From Streptomyces minutiscleroticus (GTDB taxonomy: Bacteria > Actinomycetota > Actinomycetes > Streptomycetales > Streptomycetaceae): 64,000 bases of DNA. Positions 51,925 through 61,278 of this stretch are shown piece after piece. A program made the position numbers and the translations under genes. The notes under the pieces were generated by a model that was given only the letters and a program-made list of their open reading frames with translations, made no database searches and was not told where the DNA came from. The stretch lies in the NCBI RefSeq assembly GCF_014650875.1, contig NZ_BMVU01000008.1:115103-179102 (forward strand), given 5' to 3'. Positions within the stretch are counted from its first letter, which is position 1. Every line of letters begins with the position of its first letter.

Positions 51925-52731
51925 ATGGCGGACAACCAGTTCACCCCTCACGCAGACCTTTTCGATCTGAGTGGGAAGTGCGCACTTGTCACCGGCGGCA
52001 CCAGGGGCATTGGGATGATGATAGCGCGCGGCCTTCTGCAGGCGGGCGCCCGCGTCATCATCAGTTCACGCAAGGCAGACGCGTGCGCGGAGGCACAGCA
52101 CCTGCTGTCCGAATTCGGCGACGTTCGAGCAATCCCCGCCGACCTGTCCAGGCACGACGAGTGTCAGCGCCTCGCTGATCTTGTCAAGGCCGACTCGGAA
52201 CGCCTGGACATCCTCGTCAACAACGCGGGAGCGATGTGGCACGAGCCGCTGGAGACGTTCCCGGACGAGGCCTGGGACGCAGTGATCGACCTCAACCTCA
52301 AGTCGCCGTTCTGGCTGGTGCAGGCGCTGCTCCCCGCACTTCGCAGGGCGGGCACCGCCGATGATCCCGCGCGGATCGTCAACATCGGCAGTATCGCCGC
52401 CATCCACGTCGCCGCGTCGCCCAACTACTCATACGCCAGCAGCAAAGCGGCACTCCATCAACTCACCAGGGTGCTTGCCAGAGAGCTGGGCCCACAGCAC
52501 ATCACGGTGAACGCGGTAGCACCGGGAGTGTTCCCGTCGCAGATGATGGCGTCCGTGCTCGACGCCATCGGCGACACGATCGCGGCGGCGGCCCCTCTGC
52601 GCCGGCTCGGCCGCGACGACGACATGGCGGGTATCGCCGTGTTTCTCGCCAGCCGGGCCGGAGCCTACCTCACGGGCACCGTCATCCCGGTGGACGGCGG
52701 CACCGCGACGACCGCATCGGGCACCCCATAG
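51925..52731 (+). CDS. SDR family oxidoreductase (RhlG/FabG-like)
   Basis: A 268-residue classical SDR: TGGTRGIGMMIARGL (23-37), LVNNAGAMWHEPLETFPDEA, GSIAAIHVAASPNYSYASSK with catalytic Ser and YASSK, and the C-terminal YLTGTVIPVDGGTAT. The central ALRRAGTADDPARIVNIGS stretch is typical of the RhlG type. NADPH is likely (SSRKADAC after strand 2). It is followed after 27 bp by an XRE regulator on the same strand; they are probably one operon. Confidence 0.9.
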   Translation: MADNQFTPHADLFDLSGKCALVTGGTRGIGMMIARGLLQAGARVIISSRKADACAEAQHLLSEFGDVRAIPADLSRHDECQRLADLVKADSERLDILVNNAGAMWHEPLETFPDEAWDAVIDLNLKSPFWLVQALLPALRRAGTADDPARIVNIGSIAAIHVAASPNYSYASSKAALHQLTRVLARELGPQHITVNAVAPGVFPSQMMASVLDAIGDTIAAAAPLRRLGRDDDMAGIAVFLASRAGAYLTGTVIPVDGGTATTASGTP

Positions 52732-52758
52732 ACTGTGGGACGGGCTTACGGTGAGGGG

Positions 52759-53652
52759 ATGGCCACGATGGATCTACGCACCGAGATCCGGGAGTTTCTC
52801 GGCTCGCGTCGCGCCCGCATCGCACCCGAGCAGGCGGGCCTGCCCGCTTACGGCGGTAACCGTCGGGTCAAAGGTCTTCGCCGCGAGGAGGTAGCCCTAC
52901 TGGCGGGGGTATCGGTCGACTACTACGTGCGCATGGAGCGCGGCAGCCTCGCCGGTGCCTCCGATGGCGTGCTCGACGCATTGGCCTCTGCCCTGCAACT
53001 CGACGAGGCCGAGCGAGATCACCTGTTCCACCTCGCGCGCCGATCCAGGGCGCCCAGCGGCCCACGCCGGCGCAGGCCTGCCGTGACGGTGCGCTCGACG
53101 CTGCAGCAGGTGCTCGACGCGATCTCCGATGCGCCGGCCTGGATCGGTAACGGCCGTTATGACGTGCTCGCCATGAACCAACTCGCTCGCGCGCTGTATT
53201 CACCGGTGCTGGCCGACCCGCGACGGCCCGCGAACACGGCGCGGTTCGTCTACCTGAACCCTGAGGCGGCCAGGGATTTCTTCGTCGATTACGACCAGGT
53301 TGCCGGTGACGCGGCCGCGAAGCTGCGCATGGAGGCCGGCCGCAATCCGCACGACGAGGAGCTGATCGCCCTGGTCGGCGAACTGTCAACGTGCAGTGAG
53401 CTATTTCGGCAGCGGTGGGCATCTCAGGACGTGCGGCTGCACCGGTCCGGCCGCAAGCGGGTGCGCCATCCGGTCGTGGGCCAGCTCGACTTGGACGTCG
53501 AGTCCCTGGGACTGCCCGCCGAACCCGGCCTGCACCTCAACGTCTACACCGCACCCGCGGGCACACCGGCCGCTGACAATCTGGCGCTCCTGGCGTCGTG
53601 GGCGGCCACCCAACAGACGCTGGCGACCGAGTTCGAAGCACACGACGGATAG
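52759..53652 (+). CDS. XRE family transcriptional regulator with MmyB-like domain
   Basis: A 297-residue protein with LRTEIREFLGSRRARIAPEQ, RRVKGLRREEVALLAGVSVD and YYVRMERGSLAGASDGVLDA as the DNA-binding part. The MmyB-like domain has DAPAWIGNGRYDVLAMNQLA and SGRKRVRHPVVGQLDLDVES. The ATG at 52759 follows GTGAGGGG; another ATG is at 52768. Lies directly after an SDR, in the third SDR/XRE pair of this window. Confidence 0.9.
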   Translation: MATMDLRTEIREFLGSRRARIAPEQAGLPAYGGNRRVKGLRREEVALLAGVSVDYYVRMERGSLAGASDGVLDALASALQLDEAERDHLFHLARRSRAPSGPRRRRPAVTVRSTLQQVLDAISDAPAWIGNGRYDVLAMNQLARALYSPVLADPRRPANTARFVYLNPEAARDFFVDYDQVAGDAAAKLRMEAGRNPHDEELIALVGELSTCSELFRQRWASQDVRLHRSGRKRVRHPVVGQLDLDVESLGLPAEPGLHLNVYTAPAGTPAADNLALLASWAATQQTLATEFEAHDG

Positions 53653-53926
53653 CCCAAACCCTTCAGCCGTAGTAGTCAGCGGACCATGACGTGGGGCAAC
53701 ACTCTGCCGGAAGGCAAACACGGAAGTGAGACAAGAATCAGTGCGGACACGCGCGTGACAAGAGTCAGTGTGGACATGCGCGTGCACCGTTGAAGACGGT
53801 GCTGTGGTGGCGTGATGGCGCCCGACGCCGTGTCGGTGAGGGGCTGATCCGTCACGGCGATGCCGGGCCAATACAGCTCGAATGCAATTGCGGAGACTGC
53901 TGCGCTGGACGGAATTGCATCATCGA

Positions 53927-54634
53927 TCAGACGCGCCGTGGGACGGAACGACCCAGCGGCCTCGTCCGCACCGGAAGCCGTGCGGCTGATCGCCGGGCGG
54001 GACCGCCGAGGACGTCGCCGGGCCGGTGGTGGTACGTGGCCTGGACGGCGGCGGTCACGGCGAACCACAGGGAGCCGACGATGAGGAGGTGGGGGCGCAC
54101 GCGGGGGGAGGCGACGAGGAGGGCGCCGAGGACCAGTGCGGCGGGGACGGCCGCGTGTCCGCTGGGGAAACTCGGTTCGATGAGGACTTCCTCCGCGCCG
54201 ATCAGGTCGGGGCGGGGCAGGACGCGGCTGGCGAGTTCCTTGGTGACGATCGCGGCCGCGACGGCGCCGACCGCCACGCACCCCTGCCGCCGGCGCCTGC
54301 GCACCGCGGCGACGGCCGCGATGACCACGAGACTCGCGATCAGGGTGGGTACGGCGGTGCGTTCGAGGGGCGGCAGGGCCGAGGAGCCGTAGGCCGCTCC
54401 CCACAGGTCGTAGATCCAGGACGGGGTGGCGCCGTCGTCGCCGGTGAGCAGGGCGTTCTCCGCGCGCTGTCCGAACGGGGTGCAGACCGCGAGGAGGTAG
54501 ACCGCCAGGAACGCCAGGAGGTACAGCGGGAACGGGAGCCACGACCGGGCCGCCTGCCCGGTGTGTGCGGTTCGCTCCCGGGGGCCCGTCGGCGCCGGGG
54601 GAGTGGACAGGGCCAAGGGGTCGTGCTGGGGCAT
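53927..54634 (-). CDS. PAP2-family membrane phosphatase
   Basis: A 235-residue protein with about five TM segments (for example FPLYLLAFLAVYLLAV, LIASLVVIAAVAAV). The phosphatase motifs are KELASRVLPRPD (C1), PSFPSGHAA (C2) and a relaxed C3, YHHRPGDVLGG, with His and Asp. PAP2 proteins dephosphorylate lipid phosphates such as phosphatidate or undecaprenyl diphosphate. The start ATG at 54634 lies inside the reading frame of the upstream membrane protein. They are probably one operon. Confidence 0.8.
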   Translation of the reverse strand: MPQHDPLALSTPPAPTGPRERTAHTGQAARSWLPFPLYLLAFLAVYLLAVCTPFGQRAENALLTGDDGATPSWIYDLWGAAYGSSALPPLERTAVPTLIASLVVIAAVAAVRRRRRQGCVAVGAVAAAIVTKELASRVLPRPDLIGAEEVLIEPSFPSGHAAVPAALVLGALLVASPRVRPHLLIVGSLWFAVTAAVQATYHHRPGDVLGGPARRSAARLPVRTRPLGRSVPRRV

Positions 54635-55330
54635 CGTTCTCTCTGTCCGCGGGAGGGGTGATGAGGAGGACGAGGACGAGCAGGCCGGGCAGGGACTGCA
54701 TGAGGCCGTCTGGCTGGACGACGATCGCCTGGACGCGGACGAACGCGAACGCCGCGACGGGGATCAGCCAGCGGTGGTCGCCGGTGGCGGCCGTCGCGAC
54801 CCACGCGATGAGCAGACCGGTGATCTCGAGGACGAACATGCCGCGCTGGAAGAGGGATCTGATGGCGATGATGTGCAGCCCGCCGGTGACGAAGAGGGCG
54901 AACGCGAGGGGGATCAGCCGGCGGTACGAGGGGCGGCGCAGCCGGCCGGGGCGGCAGACCGCCAGGACGAGGCAGGCGGCACAGAGTGTCGCGGACAGGA
55001 GCAGGTCGCGGGCGGTGATCGGAGCGCCGAGCCCGTAGTAGCCCAGTCCCGCCCTGCCCTCGGTGTCGAAGAGCGCGCCACCGGGAAAGACGGAGCCGGC
55101 GTAGATCATCGTCGCCGCGGCGGACAGGGCGATCCACGCCTTGCCGCGCACCAGGGCGATCAGGGAGGTCAGCGGGAGCAGTCCGTAGGGCAGCAGCCGA
55201 ACCTGCGTGCCCTCGCCCTCCGCCCACGGGTCCCGATGCAGGCGTAGTGCCTTCTCGAAGCCGAGGCGGCGCGAGGGCGGCGGCTCACGGAGGAAGGCGA
55301 CGCCGGATGGACGATCGCGGCGGAAGCGGA
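54630..55330 (-). CDS. Membrane protein of unknown function, both ends unclear
   Basis: The frame from about 55330 down codes for a hydrophobic protein with several TM helices (RLLPYGLLPLTSLIAL, WIALSAAATMIYAGSVFPGG, LSATLCAACLVLAV, LIPLAFALFVTGGLHIIAI, SLPGLLVLVLLI). A GTG at 55151 is the first canonical start, but RDPWAEGEG and TQVRLLPY upstream look coding. After ITPPADREN (54640) there is no stop until 53676, and the sequence becomes Arg/Pro noise over the PAP2 gene, so the true stop seems lost or shifted. Confidence 0.5.
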
Positions 55331-55409
55331 CACCGAAAGGGGTGAACTGTCGTATCGGCGCGCTCTGCCCCCTGGGCTGCCGAGGAGCCGGCTGGGTGGC
55401 CTGATGGTG

Positions 55410-55421
55410 CGAACGTGTTCG
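55410..55421. promoter_or_regulatory. TetR operator CGAAC-GT-GTTCG
   Basis: A dyad with perfect 5-bp arms, 13 bp before the TetR start codon. The same pattern occurs twice before the FAD monooxygenase gene. Likely autoregulation. Confidence 0.65.
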
Positions 55422-55434
55422 TTACGATCGGGGC

Positions 55435-56127
55435 GTGACTGCGAGAAAAGAGCCGGCGAGCCGTCGGGAGCGTCCTGCCAAGCCTGCCCTGTCCCGGCAG
55501 TGGATCGTGGACACTGCCGTACGGATCATGCGTGCCGAGGGGCTGGAGAAGGTCACCATGCGCCGGCTTGCGCAGGAGCTGGACACCGGCCCGGCCTCGC
55601 TCTACGTCTACGTCGCCCATACCGCCGAACTGCATGCGGCCGTGCTGGACGCGCTGCTGGGCGAGGTCGACCTGGCCCGCGAGGGGGGCGAGGACAGCTG
55701 GCGCGAGCAACTGGTGGCCGTGTTGACCTCCTACACCCTGGTGCTGTTCCAGCACCCGCAGCTCGCCCGGTCGGCCCTGGTGGCACGTCCCAGTGGCGGG
55801 AACTACCTCCGGCTGGTGGAGCGCATTCTGGATCTGCTCTCGCGCAGCGGAGCAGCGGTCGAGCAGGTGGCCTGGGGCGTCGACCAGCTGCTCCAGTCGG
55901 CTACCGCCACTGCTGCCGAGCAGTCCACCAGGGCGCAGGATCCCGCAGCCCAGGACGACTGGGACGCGCTCACCCAGGCCCTGCACACCGCGGACGACAG
56001 CACTCATCCGGCGATCAAGGCGCATATGCCCGCTCTCATCAGTGGTGCCGGGGCGCGGCTGACCTGGGGGTTCGAGGTTCTGATCAACGGCATCACGAGC
56101 ACGCCCGTGCCCGGCGCCGACGGCTGA
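55435..56127 (+). CDS. TetR family transcriptional regulator (TetR_C type)
   Basis: A 230-residue protein with SRQWIVDTAVRIMRAEGLEK, VTMRRLAQELDTGPASLYVY and VAHTAELHAAVLDALLGEVD in residues 20-80, the TetR/TetR_C pattern as in the classical tetracycline repressor group. Starts with GTG at 55435. Its gene and the downstream FAD monooxygenase share CGAAC-N2-GTTCG operators, so it most likely represses both. Confidence 0.9.
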   Translation: MTARKEPASRRERPAKPALSRQWIVDTAVRIMRAEGLEKVTMRRLAQELDTGPASLYVYVAHTAELHAAVLDALLGEVDLAREGGEDSWREQLVAVLTSYTLVLFQHPQLARSALVARPSGGNYLRLVERILDLLSRSGAAVEQVAWGVDQLLQSATATAAEQSTRAQDPAAQDDWDALTQALHTADDSTHPAIKAHMPALISGAGARLTWGFEVLINGITSTPVPGADG

Positions 56128-56249
56128 TCGCCCCGCCCCGCGCGGTTCGGACGCTGTGCGCGCATCGGCCGTGCGGTGGTGCGCCGCGTCGAGGGGCTGG
56201 CGGACTCCGGGTTGCCCTGTGTCGAGCCGTGGCGCATCGCACCCGTGAA

Positions 56250-56276
56250 CGAACTTGTTCGTCACGAACATGTTCG
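56250..56276. promoter_or_regulatory. Pair of TetR operators before the TetX-like gene
   Basis: CGAACTTGTTCG (56250-56261) and CGAACATGTTCG (56265-56276) are two perfect dyads with starts 15 bp apart, about 130 bp upstream of the monooxygenase start. They match the site before the TetR gene. Confidence 0.75.
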
Positions 56277-56403
56277 TTACGGTGGAGGGGCCGGTCGGAG
56301 CACATGACACCGAACGTGGCCACGCCGGCAACCACGGCCGAGCAGACCCTCCCCGCGTCAGCCCGGAGCGACCCGTCGCACACGCACCCTTCAGGAGGCC
56401 CTG

Positions 56404-57603
56404 ATGAGCACCCATGTCCCCGTAGCGATCATCGGCGCAGGTCTGGGCGGTCTCACCACCGCCCGTGTCCTGCACACCGCCGGCATCCGGGCGGCCGTCT
56501 TCGACCTGGAGGCGTCGGCGCAGGCCCGCACCCAGGGCGGCATGCTCGACATCCACGAGGACAGCGGCCAAAAGGCACTGCACGCCGCCGGCCTCCAAGA
56601 GGACTTCCGCAAAATCATCCACGAGGGCGGTGAGGCGATGCGCTTGCTCGGCCCGGACGGCACCGTCTATCTGGACAACAGCGGCGACGACAGCCAGGGC
56701 CGCCCAGAGGTGGACCGCGGAGACCTGCGCGCACTGCTGCTGAATTCCCTGCCCGACGACACGGTCCGCTGGGGCAAGAGGGCCGGCAGAGTCCGTCCGC
56801 TGGGCGGCGGACGCCACGAGGTGACCTTCGCCGACGGCTCGGTGATCACCACCGACCTCCTCATCGGCGCCGACGGCGCCTGGTCACGTGTCCGCCCGCT
56901 GGTCTCGGACGCCACGCCCACCTACACCGGCATCTCCTTCGTCGAGATCGACCTGCTGCAGGCCGACATCCGCCACCCGCGCAGCGCCGCAGTCATCGGC
57001 GGAGGATCCTTCTTCTGCCTCGGGGAGCGGCGCGGCTTCCTCGCACACCGTGAGACCGACGGCAGCCTGCACATCTATACCGCGCTGCGGGCCGACGAAG
57101 GCTGGCTCGACACCATCGACTTCGGTGACGCCGCCGCCGCCAAGACCGCTGTCCTCGCCCACTTCGAGGGCTGGGACGCAGATCTGCGCTCTCTCGTCGC
57201 CGATGCCGACGGCGCGCTGGTGCCGCGCCGTATCCATGCCCTACCGGTCGGGCACCGCTGGCACCGCGTCCCGGGCGTGACGCTGCTCGGCGACGCCGCC
57301 CACCTGATGTCCCCCTTCGCCGGGGAAGGCGCCAACCTGGCCATGCTCGACGGAGCCGAACTGGGCCAGGCGATCGCCGCCCACCCCGGCGACATCGAGA
57401 CCGCACTGACCGCATACGAGGAGGCCCTCTTCCCGCGCAGCGAGGCGTCCGCCGCCGACTCCGCCACCAGCCTGGAGACCATGTTCGGCGAACGCGGCCT
57501 GGAGCGCATGATCGAGTTCTTCACCAGCGGAACCGGCGCCGCCCGGGCCGCGTCAGACGACGTTTGCCCTGTTCCGACAGAGCCGTCGCCCCTCAACAGC
57601 TGA
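56404..57603 (+). CDS. FAD-dependent monooxygenase, TetX-like
   Basis: A 399-residue flavoprotein. IIGAGLGGLTTARVL (9-23) binds FAD. GGMLDIHEDSGQKALHAAGL, VDRGDLRALLLNSLPDDTVR and LLGDAAHLMSPFAGEGANLA follow in the order and spacing of TetX-type enzymes (G-G-x-L-D-x-H-x-x-S-G-Q, N-R-x-D-L-R-A-I-L-L-N-S-L, G-D-A-A-H-L-M-P-P-F-A-G-x-G). Such enzymes hydroxylate polycyclic compounds such as tetracyclines. AGGAGG lies about 6 bases before the ATG. Controlled by the upstream TetR gene through shared operators. The true substrate is unknown. Confidence 0.85.
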   Translation: MSTHVPVAIIGAGLGGLTTARVLHTAGIRAAVFDLEASAQARTQGGMLDIHEDSGQKALHAAGLQEDFRKIIHEGGEAMRLLGPDGTVYLDNSGDDSQGRPEVDRGDLRALLLNSLPDDTVRWGKRAGRVRPLGGGRHEVTFADGSVITTDLLIGADGAWSRVRPLVSDATPTYTGISFVEIDLLQADIRHPRSAAVIGGGSFFCLGERRGFLAHRETDGSLHIYTALRADEGWLDTIDFGDAAAAKTAVLAHFEGWDADLRSLVADADGALVPRRIHALPVGHRWHRVPGVTLLGDAAHLMSPFAGEGANLAMLDGAELGQAIAAHPGDIETALTAYEEALFPRSEASAADSATSLETMFGERGLERMIEFFTSGTGAARAASDDVCPVPTEPSPLNS

Positions 57604-58041
57604 ACTGGATGACGCCTGCTGCAGCCGCCCGGCCGCTCGGCTTCGTTCCAGGAGCGACTGTGTCGAGCGCCGGGGGCGCTCTGCCCTCCGTCTGACCGCA
57701 CTGATCGCCGTCGGCAGCCTCATCACGGCAGCTCTCGCCGTGATCCCAGGCGCCCCTGCTCGAATCACCGGTGATCGCGACCGAGCAGTGGGTTCCGGAT
57801 GGAAACGCGGCCCTGTACCGCTTCAAGCGCTCCTTCGAACCGTGCGTAGGCTGCTCGGCCCGGGTAGTGACCCTGCCCCTCCGCCGTGGCACGGTCCGGG
57901 TCGCTCCACCGTTCCGTCGCCTGCGGGTCTCGCGGGGCGGCCCTTTCTGGCCAACTCTGCGAAAGCCCAGGTGGCCATCGGGCCGTCGGGTCAGAGTGAA
58001 ACGAAAAAATCAGCAGAGGGCGGCATTCAGGACGGGACACG
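57604..58041. other. 438-bp gap before the SARP gene
   Basis: A frame at 57771-57880 reads ATEQWVPDGNAALYRFKRSF and EPCVGCSARVV but is not recognised and has no good start. It should hold the SARP promoter. No repeat seen. Confidence 0.4.
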
Positions 58042-60846
58042 GTGAGAACGCAGTTCGTAGTGCTCGGTGAGATCGAGGCGTGCGTGGACGGCAGTCCGGT
58101 GGACATCGGGCACCTGCGGCAGCGATCTGTGCTGGCGGCACTGCTGGTGGACGTCAACCGTACCGTCACCGTGGACCGGCTGGGCGATCGCATCTGGGGC
58201 GACCGGCCACCTCAGCGATGGCGCCCCACGCTCTACAGCTATGTCTCCCGACTGCGGCACGCTCTGGAGACGGCCTGTGACGATGAGGTCTGTATCCGCC
58301 GGCAACTCGGTGGATACCAACTCGTGGGCGATAGTGCGACGGTGGACCTGCACCGGTTCCGCGAGCTGGTCGCACGAGCGCGTCGTGCCGAGGAGGACGA
58401 CCAAGCGGCCGCCCTGTTCGACCAGGCCCTGGGGCTATGGCGCGGGTCCGCGTTCGGCGCTCTGGAGACGCCCTGGTTCACCGAGCTGCGTGAGACACTC
58501 CACCGCGAGCAGCTCACCGCGGAACTGGACCGGAACGACATCGCCCTGCGTCGCGGCCGCCACACCGACGTGCTCGCCAGACTCTTCGAGCAGGTCGCCG
58601 TCCACCCGCTGGACGAGCGTCTGGCCGGCCAGTTGATGCTCGCCCTCCATCGCTCCGGACGCTCGGCGGACGCGCTGGAGCACTACCAGCGTATGCGCCG
58701 GAGACTGGCGGAGGAGCTGGGCATCGATCCGAGTCCGCCCCTGCGCCGGCTGCACCAGCAGGTTCTCGCCGCTGATGCGTCCCTCGCCGTCCCGGTCCGC
58801 CCGTCCGCTGCCGTGCTCTCGGCTCCTGTGCCGCGCCAGATGCCGGCTCCACCCGCCCTGTTCACCGGTCGCGACGAGGAGTTGGAGCAGCTCAGCAAGT
58901 CTCTCGGGAACGGGCCGGACGGCACCATGGCGACCACGGTGATCTGCGGGCCGGGAGGCGTGGGCAAGAGCTGGCTGGCTGCCCAGTGGGCGAACCGGAA
59001 CATACAGCGGTTCCCCGACGGGCAGCTGTACGTCAATCTTCACGGCTTCGACCCGCGTACCTCCCCGCTGTCAGCGCAGGTGGCATTGCGTGGGTTCCTG
59101 GAAGCTCTGGGCGTCGCCCATGACCGCGTCCCCACGGACTGCGAGGCTCAGTCCGCTCTGTACCGGAGCCTCCTGGCGGAGCGGCGCATGCTGGTCTTCC
59201 TGGACGACGCCCGCGACGCCGACCAGGTCCGCCCGCTGCTGCCGGGTAGCCCTCTGTGTACAGTCCTCGTCACCAGCCGCAGCCGCCTGACCGCTCTGAT
59301 GACCGCGCACGGTGCCCGCCTCCTGCCATTGGACATCCTCGGCCCGGAGGAGGCGCATGCGCTGCTGGCGGGTCGCCTGGGCGCGGAGCGCACCTCTGCC
59401 GAGCCCGAAGCCGTCGCCGCCCTGGTGGAGCACTGCGCAGGGCTGCCGCTGGCTCTCGGTGTAGTGGCCGCCCGTGCCGCCACGCATCCCGACTTCCGGC
59501 TCGCGGTCCTCGCCGAGGAACTCGTCCGGGCCGCCGACCGTCTCACCGCACTCGATCCGGGCGATCTGACACTGAACGTGCGCGCCGTCTTCGCCGCATC
59601 ACATCAAGCCCTCTCCTCTTCGGCCGGCCGTCTGTTCTCCCTCCTGGGTCTGGCAGAAGGACCGGATATCGGCCTCGCAGCCGCCGCGAGCCTGGCAGAA
59701 CTCCCTTCGGCCCAGGTCCGAGCGCTGTTGACGGAGCTGGAGACCGCACACCTGGTGAAGCAGTACCGTCCGGGGCGGTACCGTATGCACGACCTGATCC
59801 GCCTGTACGCAGCCGAGCTCGCCGACGGCCTCCCCGAGCGAGAGGCCCGATCCGCTCAGTCCCGGTTGCTGGATCACTATCTTCACACCGCTTTTGCTGC
59901 CAACCGGCTGTTGGACGGCCCGTACACACCTTTCCGGCCCGAGCCGGACCCTCCTGCCAGCGGCAGCCGTCCCGTCCGCCTGAGCGACACCGCGGCCGCG
60001 CTCCAGTGGTTCCACGACGAGCACGAGTGCCTGCTCGCAGCCCAGTCGCAGGCCGCGGTCCTCGGCCGCCACCGAGTCGTGTGGCAGCTGGCCTGGACGC
60101 TCATCTCCTACCAGCTGGGCGGACACCGTCTGCAGGAGTACGCCACCGTGTGGCACGCCGCCCTCGCCGCAGCCGAACACGACGGCGACGATTTCACGGC
60201 CAAGACCTTGGCGCACTGGCGTCTGGGATTCGCCAGCGCCCGCGCCGGTGACCACGCGCAGGCGCTCGACCACCTGCGTATCGCTCTCACCCTCGCCGAG
60301 AACACGGGGGACACCGCGGGCCAAGCCCACATCCACCGCACCCTGGGACGCGCCTGGGAAGAGCGGGGAGACAACGATCGCGCGCTCGGTCATGCGGTGC
60401 GCGCGCTGCGTTTGTATCAGAAGGTGGACCATCCTCTGTGGCAGGCGAATCAGCTCAACGCGGTCGGCTGGATGCACGCGCAGCTCGGGCAGTACACGGA
60501 AGCCCAAGCTCACTGCGAGCAGGCCCTCGCCCTGTTCCGCGCGGAGGGCCTGCCGGCCCATGGAGCGTCGACCCTGGACAGTTTGGGGTACATCGCCCAT
60601 CACACCGGCCGGTATCAAGACGCGCTGAACCACTACGAGCAGGCTTTGGCTCTGTTCCGGGAGGCCGGCGACACGGCGCACGAGGCCGACACCCTCGTGA
60701 ACGCCGGCGAAACCCATCGGTCCCTGCACCATGACGTGGACGCACGCGATGCCTGGCAGCGGGCTCTGGAGCTGTACCGGTCCCAGAACCGCACCGCCGA
60801 AGCCGACCGCCTGTGCGACCGGCTAAGAACGCTCGGAGCACCGTAG
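58042..60846 (+). CDS. SARP-type regulator with NB-ARC and TPR domains (AfsR-like)
   Basis: A 934-residue regulator. Residues 1-95 are an OmpR-like winged helix (QFVVLGEIEACVDGSPVDIG, LRQRSVLAALLVDVNRTVTV, DRLGDRIWGDRPPQRWRPTL). Residues 100-245 are the bacterial activator domain (RRLAEELGIDPSPPLRRLHQ). An NB-ARC ATPase follows, with Walker A GPGGVGKSW (about 303-311) and Walker B MLVFLDDA (about 383-390). TPR repeats fill residues 640-934 (for example GQYTEAQAHCEQALALFRAE and GRYQDALNHYEQALALFREA). Such proteins activate secondary-metabolite or developmental genes. The start is GTG. No biosynthetic cluster is next to it in the window; small secreted proteins follow. Confidence 0.92.
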   Translation: MRTQFVVLGEIEACVDGSPVDIGHLRQRSVLAALLVDVNRTVTVDRLGDRIWGDRPPQRWRPTLYSYVSRLRHALETACDDEVCIRRQLGGYQLVGDSATVDLHRFRELVARARRAEEDDQAAALFDQALGLWRGSAFGALETPWFTELRETLHREQLTAELDRNDIALRRGRHTDVLARLFEQVAVHPLDERLAGQLMLALHRSGRSADALEHYQRMRRRLAEELGIDPSPPLRRLHQQVLAADASLAVPVRPSAAVLSAPVPRQMPAPPALFTGRDEELEQLSKSLGNGPDGTMATTVICGPGGVGKSWLAAQWANRNIQRFPDGQLYVNLHGFDPRTSPLSAQVALRGFLEALGVAHDRVPTDCEAQSALYRSLLAERRMLVFLDDARDADQVRPLLPGSPLCTVLVTSRSRLTALMTAHGARLLPLDILGPEEAHALLAGRLGAERTSAEPEAVAALVEHCAGLPLALGVVAARAATHPDFRLAVLAEELVRAADRLTALDPGDLTLNVRAVFAASHQALSSSAGRLFSLLGLAEGPDIGLAAAASLAELPSAQVRALLTELETAHLVKQYRPGRYRMHDLIRLYAAELADGLPEREARSAQSRLLDHYLHTAFAANRLLDGPYTPFRPEPDPPASGSRPVRLSDTAAALQWFHDEHECLLAAQSQAAVLGRHRVVWQLAWTLISYQLGGHRLQEYATVWHAALAAAEHDGDDFTAKTLAHWRLGFASARAGDHAQALDHLRIALTLAENTGDTAGQAHIHRTLGRAWEERGDNDRALGHAVRALRLYQKVDHPLWQANQLNAVGWMHAQLGQYTEAQAHCEQALALFRAEGLPAHGASTLDSLGYIAHHTGRYQDALNHYEQALALFREAGDTAHEADTLVNAGETHRSLHHDVDARDAWQRALELYRSQNRTAEADRLCDRLRTLGAP

Positions 60847-60867
60847 CCCGATGCGCGCACGGGCAAC

Positions 60868-60911
60868 GGGGTGCCGGGCGGGCCTGCTGCCCCCGTCCAG
60901 CCCGGCACCCC
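60868..60911. terminator. Bidirectional terminator between SARP and secreted-protein genes
   Basis: GGGGTGCCGGGC (60868-60879) pairs perfectly with GCCCGGCACCCC (60900-60911). It lies between two convergent genes, 22 bp after the SARP stop codon. Confidence 0.7.
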
Positions 60912-60939
60912 TGCCCCCGGACCTGCTACCCGCAGCAGG

Positions 60940-61278
60940 TCAGTACCAGGAACCGCACCCGCTGTTGCAGACCCGGACATGGAACGCGGCGACGTCGCTG
61001 AATCCCCCCTTGGTGCCGTTGCCGCGCGAGGTGACGGTCTCCACGTTGCCGTCGTAGTAGACCTGCGCGTACACGCTGGACGCGGCCCGGCTCACCGAGA
61101 AGTCGCCGTAATACAGCCCGCCGCCCTGCGAGTAGTAGTTCTTGCACACATAGGCGGAGCCGCCTCCGGGCGCGCTCATGGTCTTGCAGCCGCCGGCCGC
61201 GTCGGCCGTCCCCGGCACGGCCATGAGACCGGCGGTCGCGGCGCCGGCGACCAGCAGTACGGAAAGCGTTCGCTTCAC
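60940..61278 (-). CDS. Small secreted protein with C-terminal Cys-x-Ser-Trp motif
   Basis: A 112-residue protein with a Sec signal peptide (MKRTLSVLLVAGAATAGLMA...ADA). The mature part is Gly/Tyr/Ser rich with two cysteines near the start (GGCKTMSAPGGGSAYVC) and two at the end (FHVRVCNSGCGSWY), suggesting two disulfides. GTG start at 61278 with AAGGGA 6-7 bases upstream. Function unknown. It shares its C-terminal motif with two other secreted proteins in this region. Confidence 0.75.
   Translation of the reverse strand: MKRTLSVLLVAGAATAGLMAVPGTADAAGGCKTMSAPGGGSAYVCKNYYSQGGGLYYGDFSVSRAASSVYAQVYYDGNVETVTSRGNGTKGGFSDVAAFHVRVCNSGCGSWY

Noticed and set aside
55285..56817. A 510-codon minus-strand frame opposite the TetR and TetX-like genes
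   Set aside because: Antisense shadow of two well-defined genes.
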